A stretch of 64,000 nt of DNA, taken from NCBI RefSeq assembly GCF_023273855.1, contig NZ_CP096884.1, forward strand, positions 1,054,001 through 1,118,000. The letters run 5' to 3'. The notes beneath the pieces were generated by a model, which was not told the DNA's origin, ran no database searches, and saw only the letters and a list, made by a program, of their open reading frames with translations. This stretch comes from Seonamhaeicola sp. ML3 (GTDB lineage Bacteria > Bacteroidota > Bacteroidia > Flavobacteriales > Flavobacteriaceae). Both the position numbers and the translations under genes were made by a program. Below, in pieces: positions 18,501 to 26,321 of the stretch. Each line of letters starts with the position of its first letter. The first letter of the stretch is position 1.

Positions 18501-18932
18501 ATGACTATAACAGAATTAGAAAGTGTAACCGATGACGTTATAAATGCTTTTGAAAATTTAATTCCTCAGCTGTCTTCATCTAGTCCATTACCCTCAAAGG
18601 AGGATCTAGAAACCATTGTTAATTCTGATACTACTAAACTATTTGTAGCTAAAGAAGGTAATGACATTGTTGGTACCTTGACCTTAGTTTTCAATAAAAT
18701 CCCAACCGGAGAAAAGGCTTGGATAGAAGATGTTGTGGTTAGCGGAAGTGTTAGAGGTAAAGGCGTCGGTAAACGTTTAACACAATTTGCAATAGATTAT
18801 GCTCTAGACAAAGGCATAACAAAAATAGATTTAACCTCAAGCCCAGAACGGATTGCCGCTAACAAACTATATCAAAAACTAGGCTTTAAAAAAAGGGTTA
18901 CCAACGTATACAGGTATTTCATTAATACATAA
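18501..18932 (+). CDS. GNAT-family N-acetyltransferase
   Basis: 143 residues. The acetyl-CoA binding loop is seen as VRGKGVGKRLTQF (V..R.KGVG.), preceded by the beta4 strand AWIEDVVVSG and followed by KLYQKLGFKKR, the usual GNAT C-terminal signature. Substrate unknown. It stands alone between two palindromic intergenic repeats. Confidence 0.9.
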   Translation: MTITELESVTDDVINAFENLIPQLSSSSPLPSKEDLETIVNSDTTKLFVAKEGNDIVGTLTLVFNKIPTGEKAWIEDVVVSGSVRGKGVGKRLTQFAIDYALDKGITKIDLTSSPERIAANKLYQKLGFKKRVTNVYRYFINT

Positions 18933-18938
18933 ATTTAC

Positions 18939-19026
18939 ATTCCTGTGTCACACTTAGTATTACTGAAAATAAAATATATTTTATTTGAAAGTAGCTAGCG
19001 AAACTAGTCTAAGTGCAATCAGGAAT
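18939..19026. repeat. intergenic inverted repeat with nested palindrome
   Basis: Outer arms ATTCCTG...CACTTAG (18939-18957) and CTAAGTG...CAGGAAT (19009-19026) pair. The centre holds a perfect 20-base AT palindrome (18967-18986, AAATAAAATA and its complement). It may be a diverged relative of the TGTCA-type repeats (it contains TGTCACACTTAG and CTAAGTGCAATC). It would fold into a cruciform or RNA hairpin just before rsmA. Confidence 0.55.
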
Positions 19027-19051
19027 TCATTCTTAAAACATTCTCGTAATC

Positions 19052-19846
19052 GTGGCCAATAATTCTAACCAACATCAAGTAAAAGCCAAAAAACATTTAG
19101 GACAACATTTTTTAAAAGACGAAAATATTGCCCGTAAAATAGCTGACACGCTTACCTTAAAAGGCTATAAGAAAGTTTTAGAAATTGGGCCAGGTATGGG
19201 CGTTCTCACTAAATATCTTTTAGAAAAAGATGTGGAAACATATGTCATAGAGATTGATACAGAGTCGGTTGAATACCTTCAGGCAAACTACCTCAACCTA
19301 GCCCAAAGAATTATCGAACAGGATTTCTTAAAATACGATTTAACTACGGTCTTTGGTAACGAACCTTTTGCAATCACCGGAAACTTCCCTTATAATATTT
19401 CATCTCAAATAGTGTTTAAGGCTTTAGATATGAGATATCAAATACCTGAATTCACTGGGATGTTTCAAAAAGAAGTCGCTCAGCGTATTTGTTCCAAAGA
19501 AGGCAGTAAAGTTTATGGTATTTTGTCTGTACTTACCCAAGCATTTTACGATGCCGAATATTTATTTACGGTACCACCCTCGGTTTTTAATCCACCACCC
19601 AAAGTAGATTCTGGTGTTTTAAGACTTATTAGGAAACAAAATTATACACTGCCCTGTAATGAAAAGCTGTTCTTTAGGGTTGTAAAGCAAGGCTTCCAAC
19701 AACGCCGAAAAACACTTCGTAACAGTTTAAAAACATTCAATTTATCCGATAATTTAAAAGCAAATAGTATATTTGGCATGCGTCCAGAACAATTAACAGT
19801 TCAAGAGTTTATAGAACTTACTGCTTTAATTGAAAACGATGCATAA
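19052..19846 (+). CDS. rsmA: 16S rRNA dimethyladenosine transferase
   Basis: 264 residues using a GTG start at 19052 ([21 protein letters not shown]). The [10 protein letters not shown] opening is the family hallmark. The SAM site is [11 protein letters not shown] and the catalytic motif IV is NFPYNIS. It dimethylates two adjacent adenines near the 3' end of 16S rRNA. The mgtE gene begins 18 bases later, so the two are co-transcribed. Confidence 0.96.
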   Translation: MANNSNQHQVKAKKHLGQHFLKDENIARKIADTLTLKGYKKVLEIGPGMGVLTKYLLEKDVETYVIEIDTESVEYLQANYLNLAQRIIEQDFLKYDLTTVFGNEPFAITGNFPYNISSQIVFKALDMRYQIPEFTGMFQKEVAQRICSKEGSKVYGILSVLTQAFYDAEYLFTVPPSVFNPPPKVDSGVLRLIRKQNYTLPCNEKLFFRVVKQGFQQRRKTLRNSLKTFNLSDNLKANSIFGMRPEQLTVQEFIELTALIENDA

Positions 19847-19864
19847 CCGTTTAACGCTTTCAAT

Positions 19865-21238
19865 TTGTCTGAAGAAAAGGAAAATATTCATTTTGAGCTT
19901 ACCGAAGAACTTTTAGAGCAGGTTAAATTACTTGTTGACGAACAAAAAGACAAAGAACTTCAAAAGCTCTTAAAAGAGTTTCATTATGCCGATATAGCCG
20001 AAATTCTAGATGAACTTAATCTAGAGGAGGCTATTTATGTAATTAAACTACTTGATTCTGAAACGACATCAGATATTCTGATGGAGCTTGATGAAGACAA
20101 TCGTGAAAAGGTTTTAAGGAATTTATCGGCAAAAGAAATTGCAGAAGAGGTTGAAGAACTCGATACCGATGATGCTGCCGATATGATTAGTGAGCTTCCT
20201 GAGGAACGTCAACAGGAAGTAATTTCAAAGATAGAAGACGAAGAGCATAAAGAGGAAATACGTGAGCTACTTGCCTACGAAGATGGTACTGCTGGAGCAC
20301 TTATGGCAAAGGAGTTGGTTAAAGTTTATGAAACTTGGACCGTTGCTGGATGTTTACGACGTATAAGAGGGCAAGCTGAAGAAGTAACTAGGGTTCACTC
20401 CATTTATGTAGTGACTAAGGAGGAAAAACTTATTGGACGCCTATCTCTAAAAGATTTAATTGTTGCCAAGAACGACCAAAAAATAGCCGATATCTATATT
20501 TCTAATGTGGATTACGTAACGGTAGATGAAGAGGATGAAGAAGTGGCCAAAGTTATGGCCAAATATGATTTAGAAGCTATTCCTGTTGTCGATGAAAATA
20601 AAACCCTATTAGGCAGAATTACCATTGATGATATCGTTGATGTTATGAAAGAAGAAGCCGAAAGAGATTATCAAATGGCAGCGGGTATTACAGGTGATGT
20701 AGATTCTGATGATAGCATTTTTGAACTCACCAAAGCACGTTTGCCTTGGTTATTTTTAGGATTAATTGGAGGTGTTGGTGCTTTTTTAATTATGGAAGGT
20801 TTTAAGGGACTATTTGTAGAAAAGGCGGTTATACTATTCTTTTTTACACCTTTAATAGCAGCAATGGCAGGTAATGTAGGCGTGCAATCTAGTGCTATTA
20901 TTGTCCAGGGCTTAGCTAACGATGATGTAAGAGGAAGTATCAATAGTCGTCTTTTAAAAGAAATGCTTTTAGCAGCACTTAACGGATTTGTACTGGCTAT
21001 TTTCTTGTTTTTGTTCGTTTTTTTATTTGAAAGCAGAGTAGATTTAGCTCTGGCTATATCGGTTTCGCTAGTTGCCGTTATAATAGTAGCTGGCCTAATA
21101 GGCACTTTTGTACCATTGTTCCTTAATAAAAGGGGAATAGATCCTGCTATCGCAACAGGGCCATTTATAACTACAAGCAATGATATTCTTGGCATATTAC
21201 TTTATTTCTGGATTGCCAAACTTATTCTTGGTATTTGA
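19865..21238 (+). CDS. mgtE: magnesium transporter MgtE
   Basis: 457 residues from a TTG start at 19865 (MSEEKENIHFEL); no ATG fits as well. Order: MgtE N-domain superhelix (about 15-125), paired CBS domains (about 130-260) that sense cytoplasmic Mg2+, and a C-terminal membrane part (about 285-457) with five helices, including the pore segment FFTPLIAAMAGNVGVQSS. It is a Mg2+ channel that the CBS domains close when Mg2+ is high. Lies directly behind rsmA. Confidence 0.96.
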   Translation: MSEEKENIHFELTEELLEQVKLLVDEQKDKELQKLLKEFHYADIAEILDELNLEEAIYVIKLLDSETTSDILMELDEDNREKVLRNLSAKEIAEEVEELDTDDAADMISELPEERQQEVISKIEDEEHKEEIRELLAYEDGTAGALMAKELVKVYETWTVAGCLRRIRGQAEEVTRVHSIYVVTKEEKLIGRLSLKDLIVAKNDQKIADIYISNVDYVTVDEEDEEVAKVMAKYDLEAIPVVDENKTLLGRITIDDIVDVMKEEAERDYQMAAGITGDVDSDDSIFELTKARLPWLFLGLIGGVGAFLIMEGFKGLFVEKAVILFFFTPLIAAMAGNVGVQSSAIIVQGLANDDVRGSINSRLLKEMLLAALNGFVLAIFLFLFVFLFESRVDLALAISVSLVAVIIVAGLIGTFVPLFLNKRGIDPAIATGPFITTSNDILGILLYFWIAKLILGI

Positions 21239-21241
21239 TTT

Positions 21242-21269
21242 TGTCATACTGAACTTGTTTCAGCATCTC
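21242..21269. repeat. fragment of intergenic repeat family
   Basis: TGTCATACTGAACTTGTTTC followed by AGCATCTC. It is the left arm only of a TGTCAT-type repeat, without the matching right arm, between mgtE and the dehydrogenase gene. Confidence 0.5.
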
Positions 21270-21345
21270 TTTATGTCTACTTTTGGACTTTATTAATTCT
21301 AAAAACAGAAAGTCTTTTCATTTGGAAAGGATTTAGGATAGGCCA

Positions 21346-22281
21346 ATGAAAGTCCTGCACTTAGATACCAATCACGAATTATTAATAAATCAACTAAACG
21401 ATTTAGGCTTCACAAACCATGAAGATTATAGTTCTTCAAAAGAGGACGTTGAGGCTAAAATTTCTGAATACGATGGTATTGTTATCCGTAGTAGGTTTAC
21501 CATAGACAAACAATTCCTTAATGCTGCTACTAACCTCAAGTTTATAGGAAGAGTTGGTGCCGGACTAGAAAATATAGATTGTGATTATGCCAAAACTAAA
21601 GGTGTTTATTTGATTTCGGCGCCCGAGGGCAACAGAAATGCTGTGGGCGAACACACCTTAGGAATGTTATTATCCCTTTTCAACAAACTAAATAAGGCCA
21701 ATAAAGAAGTATGTTCTGGTAAATGGTTAAGGGAAGAAAACCGCGGTATAGAACTAGACGGAAAAACGGTAGGGCTTATAGGTTATGGTAACATGGGTAA
21801 AGCCTTTGCAAAAAAGCTTAGAGGTTTTGATGTCTATGTGCTATGCTATGATATTAAACAAAATGTTGAAGATGCTAATGCAAAACAAGTAAGCCTGGAA
21901 GAATTTCAAGAAAAGGTAGATGTAGTAAGTTTGCATACCCCTCAAACGCCTCAAACTTTAAATATGGTTAACAAAAGGTTTATTCAGGCCTTTAAAAAAC
22001 CTTTTTGGTTAATTAACACTGCAAGAGGTAAAAGTGTGGTGACTGAAGATTTGGTTTCTGCCTTAAAATCGGGTAAAATTCTAGGAGCGGGATTAGATGT
22101 TTTAGAATATGAAAAATCATCTTTCGAAAGTTTGTTTTCTTCTAAAATGCCATTAGCATTTCAATATTTAATTGACGCTGAAAATGTTTTATTATCGCCT
22201 CATGTCGCTGGATGGACCGTTGAAAGCAAAATAAAACTCGCCCAGACCATTGTAGATAAAATTAAGGCAAAATTTTGTTAA
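21346..22281 (+). CDS. D-2-hydroxyacid dehydrogenase (phosphoglycerate dehydrogenase-like)
   Basis: 311 residues, lacking the C-terminal ACT domain of classic SerA. The NAD-binding motif is GLIGYGNMGKAF; the catalytic Arg is in INTARGKSV and the His in LSPHVAGWT. It oxidises or reduces a 2-hydroxy acid with NAD. The substrate cannot be told: phosphoglycerate, glyoxylate or hydroxypyruvate are all possible. Followed 42 bases later by the DUF1801 gene on the same strand. Confidence 0.9.
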   Translation: MKVLHLDTNHELLINQLNDLGFTNHEDYSSSKEDVEAKISEYDGIVIRSRFTIDKQFLNAATNLKFIGRVGAGLENIDCDYAKTKGVYLISAPEGNRNAVGEHTLGMLLSLFNKLNKANKEVCSGKWLREENRGIELDGKTVGLIGYGNMGKAFAKKLRGFDVYVLCYDIKQNVEDANAKQVSLEEFQEKVDVVSLHTPQTPQTLNMVNKRFIQAFKKPFWLINTARGKSVVTEDLVSALKSGKILGAGLDVLEYEKSSFESLFSSKMPLAFQYLIDAENVLLSPHVAGWTVESKIKLAQTIVDKIKAKFC

Positions 22282-22323
22282 CTTTAGAGTTCATCTGTAT
22301 CCTCTAAAAGTAATATCGAAATA

Positions 22324-22788
22324 ATGCAATCTAACGCCACTACGCCACAACAGTATTTAGATGAACTTCCAGAAGACAGAAAAGCACCTATCCAAAATTT
22401 AAGGCAACAGATTTTAGATAACTTACCAGAAGGCATTGTAGAAACCATGGGCTATGGCATGCTAGGCTATGTTATCCCACACTCGGTATACCCAGAAGGA
22501 TATCATTGTGATCCTAAATTACCATTGCCTTTTATGAATTTGGCTTCGCAGAAAAATTTTATTGCCGTTTACAGCATGGCCATTTACGCCAAAAAAGGAC
22601 TTTACGACTGGTTTATTTCAGAATACGCCAAACGCTGTAAGTACAAGTTAGACATGGGCAAAAGTTGTATACGATTAAAACGTATGGACGATATCCCTTA
22701 TGAATTAATTGGAGAGCTTACAGCTAAAATAAGTGCTGAAGAGTGGATTGAAATTTACGAAGACTCTATTAAAAGTAGAAAAAAATGA
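22324..22788 (+). CDS. DUF1801 domain protein
   Basis: 154 residues: TPQQYLDELPEDRKAPIQNLRQ, the ETMGYGMLGY segment and MGKSCIRLKRMDDIP are typical of DUF1801 (YdhG-like fold). Function unknown. Its TGA overlaps the ATG of the next small frame (ATGA at 22785-22788), a pattern of translational coupling. Confidence 0.88.
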   Translation: MQSNATTPQQYLDELPEDRKAPIQNLRQQILDNLPEGIVETMGYGMLGYVIPHSVYPEGYHCDPKLPLPFMNLASQKNFIAVYSMAIYAKKGLYDWFISEYAKRCKYKLDMGKSCIRLKRMDDIPYELIGELTAKISAEEWIEIYEDSIKSRKK

Positions 22789-22907
22789 AACGAGCATTAA
22801 CAGATTTTGAAAACACATTCGCCAAAGAGAATGTATTAAAATTTGTAATGGGAGAACGAACTGGTTGCAAGCGTTCTCAATTTTATATTATAATTAATAA
22901 AATTTAA
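22785..22907 (+). CDS. 40-residue coupled small ORF, hypothetical
   Basis: MKRALTDFENTFAKENVLK, then ...GERTGCKRSQF...NKI, 40 residues. It starts at the ATGA overlap with the DUF1801 gene and stops 4 bases before the GTG of the VOC gene, so it fills the gap exactly between two co-directional genes. Not recognised. It could be a real microprotein, a decayed gene remnant, or a chance frame in a leader. Confidence 0.35.
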   Translation: MKRALTDFENTFAKENVLKFVMGERTGCKRSQFYIIINKI

Positions 22908-22911
22908 ACGT

Positions 22912-23298
22912 GTGAAAAAACGAGTTACGGGTATTGGCGGATTGTTTTTTAAAACTAAAAACCCCAAAGCCACAAAAGATTGGTATAAGAAACACCTTGG
23001 TTTTAATACTGATGACTATGGATGTACGTTTTGGTGGAAAGACAATTCGGGTAAAGATTCCTCTACACAATGGAGCCCTTTTTCAAAGGATACGAATTAT
23101 TTCGAACCATCAAAGAAAGACTTTATGTTCAATTACCGGGTAGATAATTTACACGACCTTATAAACACTTTAAAAGAGGAAGGTGTTACTGTTGTTGGAA
23201 ATATCGAAGAATACGACTATGGTAAATTTGGTTGGGTTCTTGACAACGATGGAAATAAAATAGAGCTTTGGGAACCGGTGGACGACGCCTTTAAATAA
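22912..23298 (+). CDS. VOC-family (glyoxalase/bleomycin resistance) protein
   Basis: 128 residues from GTG 22912. One vicinal-oxygen-chelate module: GIGGLFFKTKNPKATKDWYKKHLGF at the start, the FNYRVDNLHDL middle and NDGNKIELWEP at the end, where the Glu is the usual metal ligand. Substrate unknown. It ends 5 bases before the next gene, so it forms an operon with the TSUP permease. Confidence 0.88.
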   Translation: MKKRVTGIGGLFFKTKNPKATKDWYKKHLGFNTDDYGCTFWWKDNSGKDSSTQWSPFSKDTNYFEPSKKDFMFNYRVDNLHDLINTLKEEGVTVVGNIEEYDYGKFGWVLDNDGNKIELWEPVDDAFK

Positions 23299-23303
23299 AC
23301 AAT

Positions 23304-24068
23304 GTGTCATTAAGCGATATACTTCAGTCTTTTAATTTATCAGATTTAAAATGGTTTGCAATAGGTTTTGCAGCCTTTGTTTTGGGTATTTCCAAATCCG
23401 GAATTAAGGGTATTGGCATCATTATCATACTGATTCTTGCCTTTGTTTTTGGAGAAAAAGCCTCTACCGGTGTGTTATTACCCATGCTTATAAGTGCCGA
23501 TATCTTAGCTGTAAGTTATTATAACAGGCACACCCAATGGCGTTTTATTAAAAAACTTTTACCATGGATGGTTGTTGGTGTTTTGGTTGGGGTCTGGGTA
23601 GGCGATTCTATTTCAGAAGACGTTTTTAAACGGGTTATGGCCCTTATCATTATTGGGTCTATTTTCATTATGTGGTATTTTGAAAAAAGAAAATCGGTTA
23701 GCGTACCTCAAAATAAATTATTCTCGAGTTCTACTGGGTTCTTAGCGGGTTTTACTACCATGATAGGAAACCTAGCGGGGCCTATTTCCAATATTTATTT
23801 TCTAGCTATGCGATTACCAAAAAATGAATTTATAGGTACTGCAGCATGGTTGTTTTTTATAATTAACGTGTTCAAATTACCGTTTCATTTTTTTGTTTGG
23901 AAAACGGTTTCAAAAGAAACCCTAGTACTTAATTTAACCTTATTTCCTCTGGTAGCCTTGGGTTTCTTTATAGGAGCTAAATTGGTAAAACGCATATCTA
24001 ATGCTAATTATAGGCGCTTTATAATTATTGTTACGGCTATTGGTGGTTTAATTATGTTATTCCGCTAA
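23304..24068 (+). CDS. TSUP-family (TauE/SafE) permease
   Basis: 254 residues from GTG 23304; the overlapping ATG at 23302 is out of frame and stops at once. About eight hydrophobic helices in two similar halves, with GFAAFVLGISKSGIKG in the first and GFLAGFTTMIGNLAGP in the second, as in the sulfite exporter TauE/SafE family. The transported anion is not evident. Confidence 0.9.
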   Translation: MSLSDILQSFNLSDLKWFAIGFAAFVLGISKSGIKGIGIIIILILAFVFGEKASTGVLLPMLISADILAVSYYNRHTQWRFIKKLLPWMVVGVLVGVWVGDSISEDVFKRVMALIIIGSIFIMWYFEKRKSVSVPQNKLFSSSTGFLAGFTTMIGNLAGPISNIYFLAMRLPKNEFIGTAAWLFFIINVFKLPFHFFVWKTVSKETLVLNLTLFPLVALGFFIGAKLVKRISNANYRRFIIIVTAIGGLIMLFR

Positions 24069-24166
24069 CAATGAAGTTTTTGTAACATAATTAAAATTTA
24101 ATATACATATCATGTAAAGTGATTTATAATTTTTAAATTTAATGTCTAACCATAATTCAAAATAAA

Positions 24167-24631
24167 ATGTCTGACGAGAAAAGTTTAAGCGACGACCTAA
24201 ATGACATGTTAGGTGACGCCAAAGAAGGTGCTAAAAAAGCGGCCGATAAAGCCGGAGAAATAGCTGGGGAAGCCAAAGAAAAAGCAAAAGAGTTTGCAAG
24301 TGAAGCTAAGGAAACTGCCTCTGAGTTTGCTGACAGCGCAAAAGAAACTTTTGAGGAAGTTACAGGAGAAAATAAAAAAGTTGTTGCCGGAATTCTAGGA
24401 ATTTTTTTAGGATGGACTGGTGCTCATAAGTTTATTCTTGGCTATAAGAAAGAAGGGCTTATTTTACTTAGTATTTTTCTAATATCTATCCCTCTTACAT
24501 GCCTTATAATTGGTGCCTTTACAATTTACATACCTGTAATAATAGGAATAATTGAAGGCATTATTTACCTCACTAAATCTGATGAAGAATTTTATAACAC
24601 CTACCAAGTTGGAAAAAAACCTTGGTTCTAA
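24167..24631 (+). CDS. TM2-domain protein with helical Lys/Ala/Glu repeat
   Basis: 154 residues. The N-terminal 65 residues are a charged amphipathic repeat (KEGAKKAADKAGEIAGEAKEK) of the LEA/apolipoprotein kind. The C-terminal half is a TM2 domain: GILGIFLGWTGAHKFILGYKK, a turn, and a second helix, ending TKSDEEFYNTYQ. Probably a membrane-associated protein with a surface-binding helix; role unknown. Followed by its own terminator. Confidence 0.88.
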   Translation: MSDEKSLSDDLNDMLGDAKEGAKKAADKAGEIAGEAKEKAKEFASEAKETASEFADSAKETFEEVTGENKKVVAGILGIFLGWTGAHKFILGYKKEGLILLSIFLISIPLTCLIIGAFTIYIPVIIGIIEGIIYLTKSDEEFYNTYQVGKKPWF

Positions 24632-24644
24632 AATATATTTTAGG

Positions 24645-24680
24645 AAAAGTCAAAATTATACAGTTTGGCTTTTTTCTTTT
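24645..24680 (+). terminator. terminator after TM2 gene
   Basis: AAAAGTCAAA (24645-24654) pairs with TTTGGCTTTT (24664-24673) with one G-U pair, then TTT-C-TTTT. Confidence 0.7.
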
Positions 24681-24694
24681 ATTTTAATATCGTA

Positions 24695-24706
24695 ATATTG
24701 CAATAT
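24695..24706. promoter_or_regulatory. candidate ArsR operator
   Basis: ATATTGCAATAT, a perfect 12-base palindrome inside a longer imperfect one (ATATCGTAATATTGCAATATAT), 11 bases before the arsR start. ArsR/SmtB repressors bind AT-rich dyads of this kind over their own promoter. Confidence 0.6.
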
Positions 24707-24716
24707 ATAAATAACA

Positions 24717-25040
24717 ATGGGAATAACTAAATCACAAATATTTACGCAAAGACAAAACAACCTAGCTCATTTTTTTAAAGTTCTAGGGCACCCTGCTCGT
24801 GTGGCCATCCTTCAATATATTAGCAAGCAAAATGCCTGTATTTGCAATGATTTAGTTGAAGAAATCGGACTCGCTCAGGCTACTATTTCACAACATTTAA
24901 AAGAACTAAAAAGTATTGGATTATTAAAAGGTGAAATAGAGGGAAAAAGTATGTGCTACTGCATAAATGTAGAACGCTGGGAAGAAATTCAAAATGAACT
25001 GAATACGTTTTTCAATAACACCAAAACGAACTGCTGTTAG
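24717..25040 (+). CDS. ArsR/SmtB-family transcriptional repressor
   Basis: 107 residues with a winged helix-turn-helix: LGHPARVAILQYIS, the recognition helix LAQATISQHLKELK, and the wing LLKGEIEGKSMCYCI. Cys41 and Cys43 (NACICNDLV) sit at the start of the HTH where arsenite-sensing ArsR proteins carry CxC-type ligands, and a C-terminal CC is also present. It probably represses this operon and lets go on binding As(III) or Sb(III). A palindrome lies just upstream. Confidence 0.9.
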   Translation: MGITKSQIFTQRQNNLAHFFKVLGHPARVAILQYISKQNACICNDLVEEIGLAQATISQHLKELKSIGLLKGEIEGKSMCYCINVERWEEIQNELNTFFNNTKTNCC

Positions 25041-25085
25041 TCCATAATAAGCATACGGTTGCTAACCCAAATAAAAAATAGACAC

Positions 25086-25580
25086 ATGAAAACACAAGAA
25101 TTATTTAACATACTGGAACAGAATCAAGGTAAATCACTATGCTTTGAATATGCACCCAATCTCATGGTAGGAACCAATTACCACATTACCGAAGTTAAAC
25201 ATATCGCTGTAGAATCTGTGGATTGTGGGGCCAATGCCGATAGTTGGAATGAAACCATTATTCAATTATGGGAAAGCCCAAGCGAGATTGAAAAAACAAA
25301 TTACATGTCTGTTTATAAGGCATTGGGCATTCTTAAAAAAGTAGGCAAAATGAAATCGTATCGATTAGATGCCGAAGTTAAATTTGAATATAGTAACGAA
25401 ACCTTCCATACAGCTCAATTATTTGTTAACGATTACGAAATACAGGGCACTAACTTAATATTTAAATTAGCCGTTGAGAAAACCGATTGCAAAGCAAAAG
25501 AAACTTGTGGTATTCCAGAAGACAAACTAACTATGGAGCCTACAAACGCTTGTTGCTCGCCAAGCAGTGGTTGTTGTTAA
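25086..25580 (+). CDS. DUF6428 family protein of arsenic operons
   Basis: 164 residues from ATG 25086; an upstream in-frame TTG at 25059 is less likely. Not enzymatically characterised, but this family (start MKTQELFNILE, middle CGANADSWNETIIQLWE) is regularly found between arsR and an ArsC-like gene in Bacteroidota. The C-terminus is Cys-rich (NACCSPSSGCC), which could bind a soft metal or metalloid. It is 45 bases downstream of arsR. Confidence 0.75.
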   Translation: MKTQELFNILEQNQGKSLCFEYAPNLMVGTNYHITEVKHIAVESVDCGANADSWNETIIQLWESPSEIEKTNYMSVYKALGILKKVGKMKSYRLDAEVKFEYSNETFHTAQLFVNDYEIQGTNLIFKLAVEKTDCKAKETCGIPEDKLTMEPTNACCSPSSGCC

Positions 25581-25585
25581 ACCAA

Positions 25586-25690
25586 TGTCATTCTGAGTTT
25601 TTCTCTGAAAAACGTGAGAATCTACCTGTTTAAATAAATAGATTCCCGCTGAAGTGTATCTTGCGAGATAGTCAAAAGACGGGAATAACA
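25586..25690. repeat. intergenic imperfect-palindrome repeat, member 3
   Basis: TGTCATTCTGAG at the left edge pairs with the GGGAATAACA right edge; inner GAATCTA (25619 region) pairs with TAGATTC. It lies inside the arsenic gene set, between the DUF6428 and ArsC-like genes. Confidence 0.6.
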
Positions 25691-25700
25691 AAAATATTAT

Positions 25701-26321
25701 ATGAATAAAACACTATTTAAAGAAGTTTCAAAAACTATAGAATCATTAGACATAAACTCAGTTTCTGATGAAAGAAGAAATATACTTACTCCATTAGTTG
25801 ATTATTTAAAGGAAAAGACAGAAGCCAATGACCCCATTCGATTAAACTTTATTTGTACGCACAACTCCAGGAGAAGCCATTTATCGCAAATATGGGCACA
25901 GACCATGGCTGCTTATTTTAATATCGATAAGGTTTCATGTTATTCGGGTGGTACCGAAGCCACCGCTATGTTTCCAAAAGTAGGTGAAACTTTAGTGAAT
26001 CAAGGGTTTAAGATTAATAAACTTTCTGAAGGCAACAATCCTGTTTATAGTGTTAAGTATTCGCAAAACGAACCTGCTGTGATTGCATTTTCAAAAACGT
26101 ATGGAGATACTTTTAATCCAACTTCAGAATTTGCAGCAATTATGACCTGTTCTTCTGCAGATGAAGGTTGCCCTATGGTTTTTGGTTGTGATAAACGTGT
26201 TGCAATAACTTACGAAGACCCAAAAAAATCTGATGGCACACCACAACAAACCGAAACCTATTTTAATAGAAGTTTAGAAATTGCTACCGAGATGAAATTT
26301 ATTTTTTCTTCTTTAGATTAA
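25701..26321 (+). CDS. ArsC-like low-molecular-weight phosphatase / arsenate reductase
   Basis: 206 residues. The phosphate loop CTHNSRR (Cys52 to Arg58, CX5R) is intact. Thioredoxin-type arsenate reductases also use a pair of Cys spaced CX6C; here Cys150 and Cys157 (CSSADEGC) fit, with Cys163 behind. The extra Cys seen in the loop of S. aureus ArsC (CTGNSCR) is replaced by Arg. An N-terminal extension of about 45 residues precedes the core. Together with ArsR and DUF6428 it points to arsenate reduction, but a phosphatase role is not excluded. Its 3' end overlaps the convergent gene by 23 bases. Confidence 0.82.
   Translation: MNKTLFKEVSKTIESLDINSVSDERRNILTPLVDYLKEKTEANDPIRLNFICTHNSRRSHLSQIWAQTMAAYFNIDKVSCYSGGTEATAMFPKVGETLVNQGFKINKLSEGNNPVYSVKYSQNEPAVIAFSKTYGDTFNPTSEFAAIMTCSSADEGCPMVFGCDKRVAITYEDPKKSDGTPQQTETYFNRSLEIATEMKFIFSSLD

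Noticed and set aside
20671-21195. 174-codon minus-strand frame
   Set aside because: Shadow of the mgtE membrane domain.
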